From: Polaribacter atrinae | GTDB taxonomy: Bacteria; Bacteroidota; Bacteroidia; Flavobacteriales; Flavobacteriaceae | Direction: 5' to 3' | DNA: 64,000 nt | Assembly (NCBI RefSeq): GCF_038023995.1 | Contig: NZ_CP150660.1 | Span: 2,230,501 to 2,294,500, forward strand | Part shown: positions 60,927 through 64,000 of the stretch, piece by piece | Numbering within the stretch: position 1 is the first letter of the stretch | How the letters are laid out: every line of letters starts with the position of its first letter | Made by a program: the position numbers and the translations under genes | Notes under the pieces: model-generated | Databases searched by the model: none | What the model was told of the DNA's origin: nothing | What the model saw: the letters and a program-made list of their open reading frames with translations, nothing else

Positions 60927-61427
60927 ATGGAAACTTTATTAAACGACTTTTCACCAGGCTTATTTGCAATGCAAGTAGTAATCTTAATTATCTTATTAAT
61001 TTTGATGAAAAAATTTGCTTGGAAGCCAATTCTAAACTCTTTAGAAGAAAGAGAAACTGGTATAGAAAACGCATTAGAAGCTGCAGAAAATGCACGTAAA
61101 GAAATGCAAAATCTACAAGCAGATAATGAGAAATTATTAAAAGAAGCTAGAGCAGAAAGAGAAGCAATGATGAAAGAAGCTAGAGATATTAGAGATAATA
61201 TGATAGCAGAAGCTAAAGAAGATGCTAAAGAAGTTACTTCTAACTTAATAGAAAAAGCACAAGCATCTATTCAGCAAGAAAAGCAAGCAGCTTTAGCAGA
61301 AATAAAGAAAAATGTTGCCGAATTATCTATTGGTATCGCAGAATCAGTAATTAAAAAAGAATTATCTAATAAAAAAGATCAACTAGAATTAGTTGAAGGA
61401 CTTTTAAAAGATGTTACTTTAAACTAA
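60927..61427 (+). CDS. atpF: ATP synthase F0 subunit b
   Basis: A 166-residue peripheral-stalk protein: one membrane helix (about 10-28, FAMQVVILIILLILMKKFAW) and a long charged coiled coil (30-150) rich in Ala/Glu/Lys. The length and pattern are normal. It starts 94 nt after atpE because of the intervening hairpin, and atpH follows 7 nt later. Confidence 0.95.
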   Translation: METLLNDFSPGLFAMQVVILIILLILMKKFAWKPILNSLEERETGIENALEAAENARKEMQNLQADNEKLLKEARAEREAMMKEARDIRDNMIAEAKEDAKEVTSNLIEKAQASIQQEKQAALAEIKKNVAELSIGIAESVIKKELSNKKDQLELVEGLLKDVTLN

Positions 61428-61434
61428 TTTAAGC

Positions 61435-61992
61435 ATGAAAAACGCAAGAGCAGCAATACGTTATGCAAAAGCAATTTTAAATCTTGCTAAAGATTCAAAA
61501 GAAGAAACTGCCGTAAATGACGATATGTTATTTATAGTTAGTACGATTTCTGAAAATGAAACTTTTGAAGTAATGCTAAAAAGCCCTGTTGTTAAACCAT
61601 CAGAAAAAACAAAAGTTTTAAAAGCTTTGTTTGAAGGTAAGGTTAACAATATTACGCTTGGCTTATTTCATTTATTAGAAGATAATAAAAGAATTTCAAT
61701 GCTTCTTAGTATTGCAAAGCAATATGCTATCATTTATGATTTTGATAAAAATATAAAAATAGCAAAAGTAACAACAGCAGTTCCTTTAACTGAAGAAATA
61801 GAAAAGAAGGTTTTAGCTAAAATCGAATCATTAACAGGAGATAAAGCTAATATAGAGAACGTAATTAATCCAGCTATTTTAGGAGGATTTATTTTACGCA
61901 TAGGAGATGTGCAATATGATGCAAGTATCTCTAATTATTTATACGAATTGAAAAAGGAATTTGACAACAGTCATTTTATTCCAAAAATTTAA
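61435..61992 (+). CDS. atpH: ATP synthase F1 subunit delta
   Basis: A 185-residue stalk protein linking b to the F1 head. The N-terminal helical domain begins RAAIRYAKAILNLAKDS, and the conserved C-terminal segment INPAILGGFILRIGDVQYDASI is intact. Between atpF (7 nt) and atpA (21 nt). Confidence 0.95.
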   Translation: MKNARAAIRYAKAILNLAKDSKEETAVNDDMLFIVSTISENETFEVMLKSPVVKPSEKTKVLKALFEGKVNNITLGLFHLLEDNKRISMLLSIAKQYAIIYDFDKNIKIAKVTTAVPLTEEIEKKVLAKIESLTGDKANIENVINPAILGGFILRIGDVQYDASISNYLYELKKEFDNSHFIPKI

Positions 61993-62013
61993 TTATACAT
62001 CAAATTATAAAAG

Positions 62014-63591
62014 ATGGCAAGTATCAAACCAGCTGAAGTATCAGCAATTTTAAAGCAACAGTTAACAAATTTTGAAGCAAAAGCTACTTTAAACGAAGTA
62101 GGTACTGTTTTACAAGTAGGAGATGGAATTGCTCGTGTTTACGGTCTTTCTAATGTTCAATATGGTGAATTAGTAGAATTCGATAATGGATTAGAAGGTA
62201 TTGTATTAAACTTAGAAGAAGACAATGTAGGTGTTGTTTTATTAGGAGCATCTACTTCTATTAGAGAAGGTTCTAATGTAAAACGTACAGAACGTATTGC
62301 CTCTTTACAAGCAGGTGAAGGCGTTGTTGGACGTGTGGTAGATACTTTAGGAAACCCTATAGATGGTAAAGGACCAATTACTGGAAAAACGTATCAAATG
62401 CCTTTAGAGCGTAGAGCTCCTGGGGTTATTTATAGAGAACCTGTAACAGAGCCATTACAAACTGGTATTAAATCTATTGATGCAATGATTCCTGTTGGAC
62501 GTGGACAACGTGAGTTAATCATTGGAGATAGACAAACTGGTAAATCTACAGTTGCTATTGATACTATTTTAAATCAAAAAGAATTTTTTGATGCTGGTGA
62601 ACCAGTATATTGTATATATGTAGCTATTGGTCAAAAAGCTTCTACAGTTGCAGCAATTGCAAACATGTTAGAAGAAAAAGGCGCAATGTCTTATACTACA
62701 ATCGTAGCAGCAAATGCATCAGATCCTGCAGCAATGCAAGTATATGCACCATTTGCTGGAGCTGCAATTGGAGAATTTTTTAGAGATACTGGTAGACCAG
62801 CTTTAATTGTTTTTGATGATTTATCTAAACAAGCAGTTGCATACCGTGAGATTTCTTTATTATTAAGAAGACCTCCAGGACGTGAGGCTTATCCTGGTGA
62901 TGTATTTTACTTACACTCAAGATTATTAGAACGTGCTGCAAAATTAATCAATGATGATAAAATTGCAAGTGAAATGAACGACTTACCAGATTCTATAAAA
63001 GGAATTGTAAAAGGTGGAGGTTCTTTAACTGCATTGCCAATTATTGAAACACAAGCAGGAGACGTTTCAGCATATATTCCAACAAACGTAATTTCGATTA
63101 CAGATGGACAAATTTTCTTAGATGGAGATTTATTTAACTCTGGTGTTCGTCCAGCAATTAACGTAGGTATTTCTGTATCTCGTGTTGGTGGTAATGCACA
63201 GATTAAATCTATGAAAAAAGTATCTGGTACTTTAAAACTAGATCAAGCTCAATACCGTGAATTAGAAGCGTTTGCAAAGTTTGGTTCTGATTTAGATGCA
63301 GCTACAATGAGTGTAATTTCTAAAGGACAACGTAACGTTGAAATTTTAAAACAAGCTCAAAATGATCCTTACTCTGTAGAAGATCAAGTTGCAATTATTT
63401 ATGCTGGTTCTAAGAACTTATTAAAAGATGTACCTGTAAATCAAGTTAAAAAGTTTGAGAAGGATTATATCGATTATTTAAATGCAAAACATAGAGATAC
63501 TTTAGATACATTAAAATCTGGTAAATTAACACCAGAAACAATTGCAGTTTTAGAAGCAGCAGCTAAAGAAATTTCTAATCATTTTAATTAG
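62014..63591 (+). CDS. atpA: ATP synthase F1 subunit alpha
   Basis: A 525-residue non-catalytic nucleotide-binding subunit. Walker A GDRQTGKS is at 171-178, the [11 protein letters not shown] region follows, and the conserved GINVSxSRVGG-type segment reads [15 protein letters not shown], with the Arg finger. Full length and unbroken. atpG follows after 71 nt without a visible terminator. Confidence 0.97.
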   Translation: MASIKPAEVSAILKQQLTNFEAKATLNEVGTVLQVGDGIARVYGLSNVQYGELVEFDNGLEGIVLNLEEDNVGVVLLGASTSIREGSNVKRTERIASLQAGEGVVGRVVDTLGNPIDGKGPITGKTYQMPLERRAPGVIYREPVTEPLQTGIKSIDAMIPVGRGQRELIIGDRQTGKSTVAIDTILNQKEFFDAGEPVYCIYVAIGQKASTVAAIANMLEEKGAMSYTTIVAANASDPAAMQVYAPFAGAAIGEFFRDTGRPALIVFDDLSKQAVAYREISLLLRRPPGREAYPGDVFYLHSRLLERAAKLINDDKIASEMNDLPDSIKGIVKGGGSLTALPIIETQAGDVSAYIPTNVISITDGQIFLDGDLFNSGVRPAINVGISVSRVGGNAQIKSMKKVSGTLKLDQAQYRELEAFAKFGSDLDAATMSVISKGQRNVEILKQAQNDPYSVEDQVAIIYAGSKNLLKDVPVNQVKKFEKDYIDYLNAKHRDTLDTLKSGKLTPETIAVLEAAAKEISNHFN

Positions 63592-63662
63592 TAGATAGTT
63601 TAAGTAGTTAGCATATAGCCTAACTTACGCATAACTAAAAACTAATAACTAGTGACTATAAT

Positions 63663-64000
63663 ATGGCAAACTTAAAAGAAATACGTAATAGAATTACCTC
63701 TATTAAATCTACAATGCAGATTACATCTGCCATGAAAATGGTATCTGCTGCAAAGTTGAAAAAAGCACAAGATGCAATTACGGCAATGAGACCGTATTCA
63801 TCTAAACTAACTGAATTGTTGCAAAATTTAAGTGCAAGTTTAGATAGTAGTGTTGGTGGGGTATATTCAAATCAAAGAGAAGTTTCTAAAGTTTTATTAG
63901 TTGTAGTAACTTCTAACAGAGGTTTGTGTGGTGGTTTTAATTCATCAATAACCAAAGAAGTTATTAAAACGGTAAAAGAAAAATATAATAACGTTGAAGT
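63663..64000 (+). CDS. atpG: ATP synthase F1 subunit gamma, 3'-truncated by the window edge
   Basis: The central rotor shaft. From the ATG at 63663 the reading MANLKEIRNRITSIKSTMQI and SAMKMVSAAKLKKAQ is the classic gamma N-terminal coiled coil, and VVVTSNRGLCGGFNSSI is the Rossmann-like domain start. 112 complete codons are visible, about 40% of the normal ~287 residues; the gene continues beyond the window. atpD and atpC are not in view; in Bacteroidetes they usually lie elsewhere. Confidence 0.96.
   Translation, partial: MANLKEIRNRITSIKSTMQITSAMKMVSAAKLKKAQDAITAMRPYSSKLTELLQNLSASLDSSVGGVYSNQREVSKVLLVVVTSNRGLCGGFNSSITKEVIKTVKEKYNNVE

Overview
The window reads as chromosomal DNA of a marine-type Bacteroidetes bacterium, most likely a Flavobacteriaceae member near Polaribacter/Tenacibaculum (inference from protein similarity, not tested). 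The signs are low GC, Bacteroidetes promoters of the TAnnTTTG type, lineage-specific families (DUF4271, DUF4296, DUF5687, SprE/PorW, MbnP) and an ATP synthase operon whose visible part has the order atpZ-(small membrane protein)-atpB-E-F-H-A-G.

Layout. 1-4003: end of panC, panD, a flippase-like membrane protein, an aspartate dehydrogenase with a frameshift in a poly-A tract beside its start codon, and a 2-hydroxyacid dehydrogenase homologue lacking its usual catalytic residues. 4320-15202: housekeeping genes (radA, lipoprotein, hemD-like, DUF4271, polyprenol-phosphate glycosyltransferase, GNAT, pyrC, DUF4296, SDR, tyrS, YHS protein, hydrolase). 15222-15928: a broken REP-associated transposase (RAYT) between two related 30-nt repeats. 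15964-24118: serine hydrolase, brnQ, then a plastic segment (AbiH remnant, Wzx-like flippase, WYL regulator, promoter-driven short ORF, duplicated araC 5' fragment), then crp-like, ribB and araC. 24467-26152: a probable AraC-controlled redox regulon of thioredoxin, a 32-residue Cys-rich protein, an AhpD-like protein and a cupredoxin-like protein, with twin 60-bp control boxes. 26213-29041: PPK2, hydrolase, and a sugar kinase with an early stop.

29123-34718 is a coherent copper-acquisition module: a small secreted Cys protein, a lipoprotein with two FixH/YtkA-like domains, an OprC/NosA-like TonB receptor with CxxxM and HxM motifs, MbnP and the diheme enzyme MbnH. It is followed by a HigBA-type toxin-antitoxin pair, pepP, an RhlE-like helicase, a sortilin/BNR protein, an intact RAYT between two ~91-bp REP pairs, an orphan ABC ATPase, a doubly frameshifted M13 peptidase, a flavin oxidoreductase, a prolyl oligopeptidase and a thioredoxin.

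50032-56030 is a PadR regulator followed by five tandem paralogous membrane proteins, all carrying the same Y-x-D-x3-E-x2-D-H motif at residues 22-32, and then a DUF5687 permease and its ABC ATPase. I consider this the most unusual gene system here. 56151-64000 runs through sprE/porW-like, bactofilin and the ATP synthase operon, and leaves the window inside atpG.

Between genes there is a dispersed structured element (five copies, covarying stems) and a second ~90-bp inverted-repeat element (two copies), the latter each time within ~70 bp of one of the first. I saw no rRNA, tRNA, CRISPR array or prophage.
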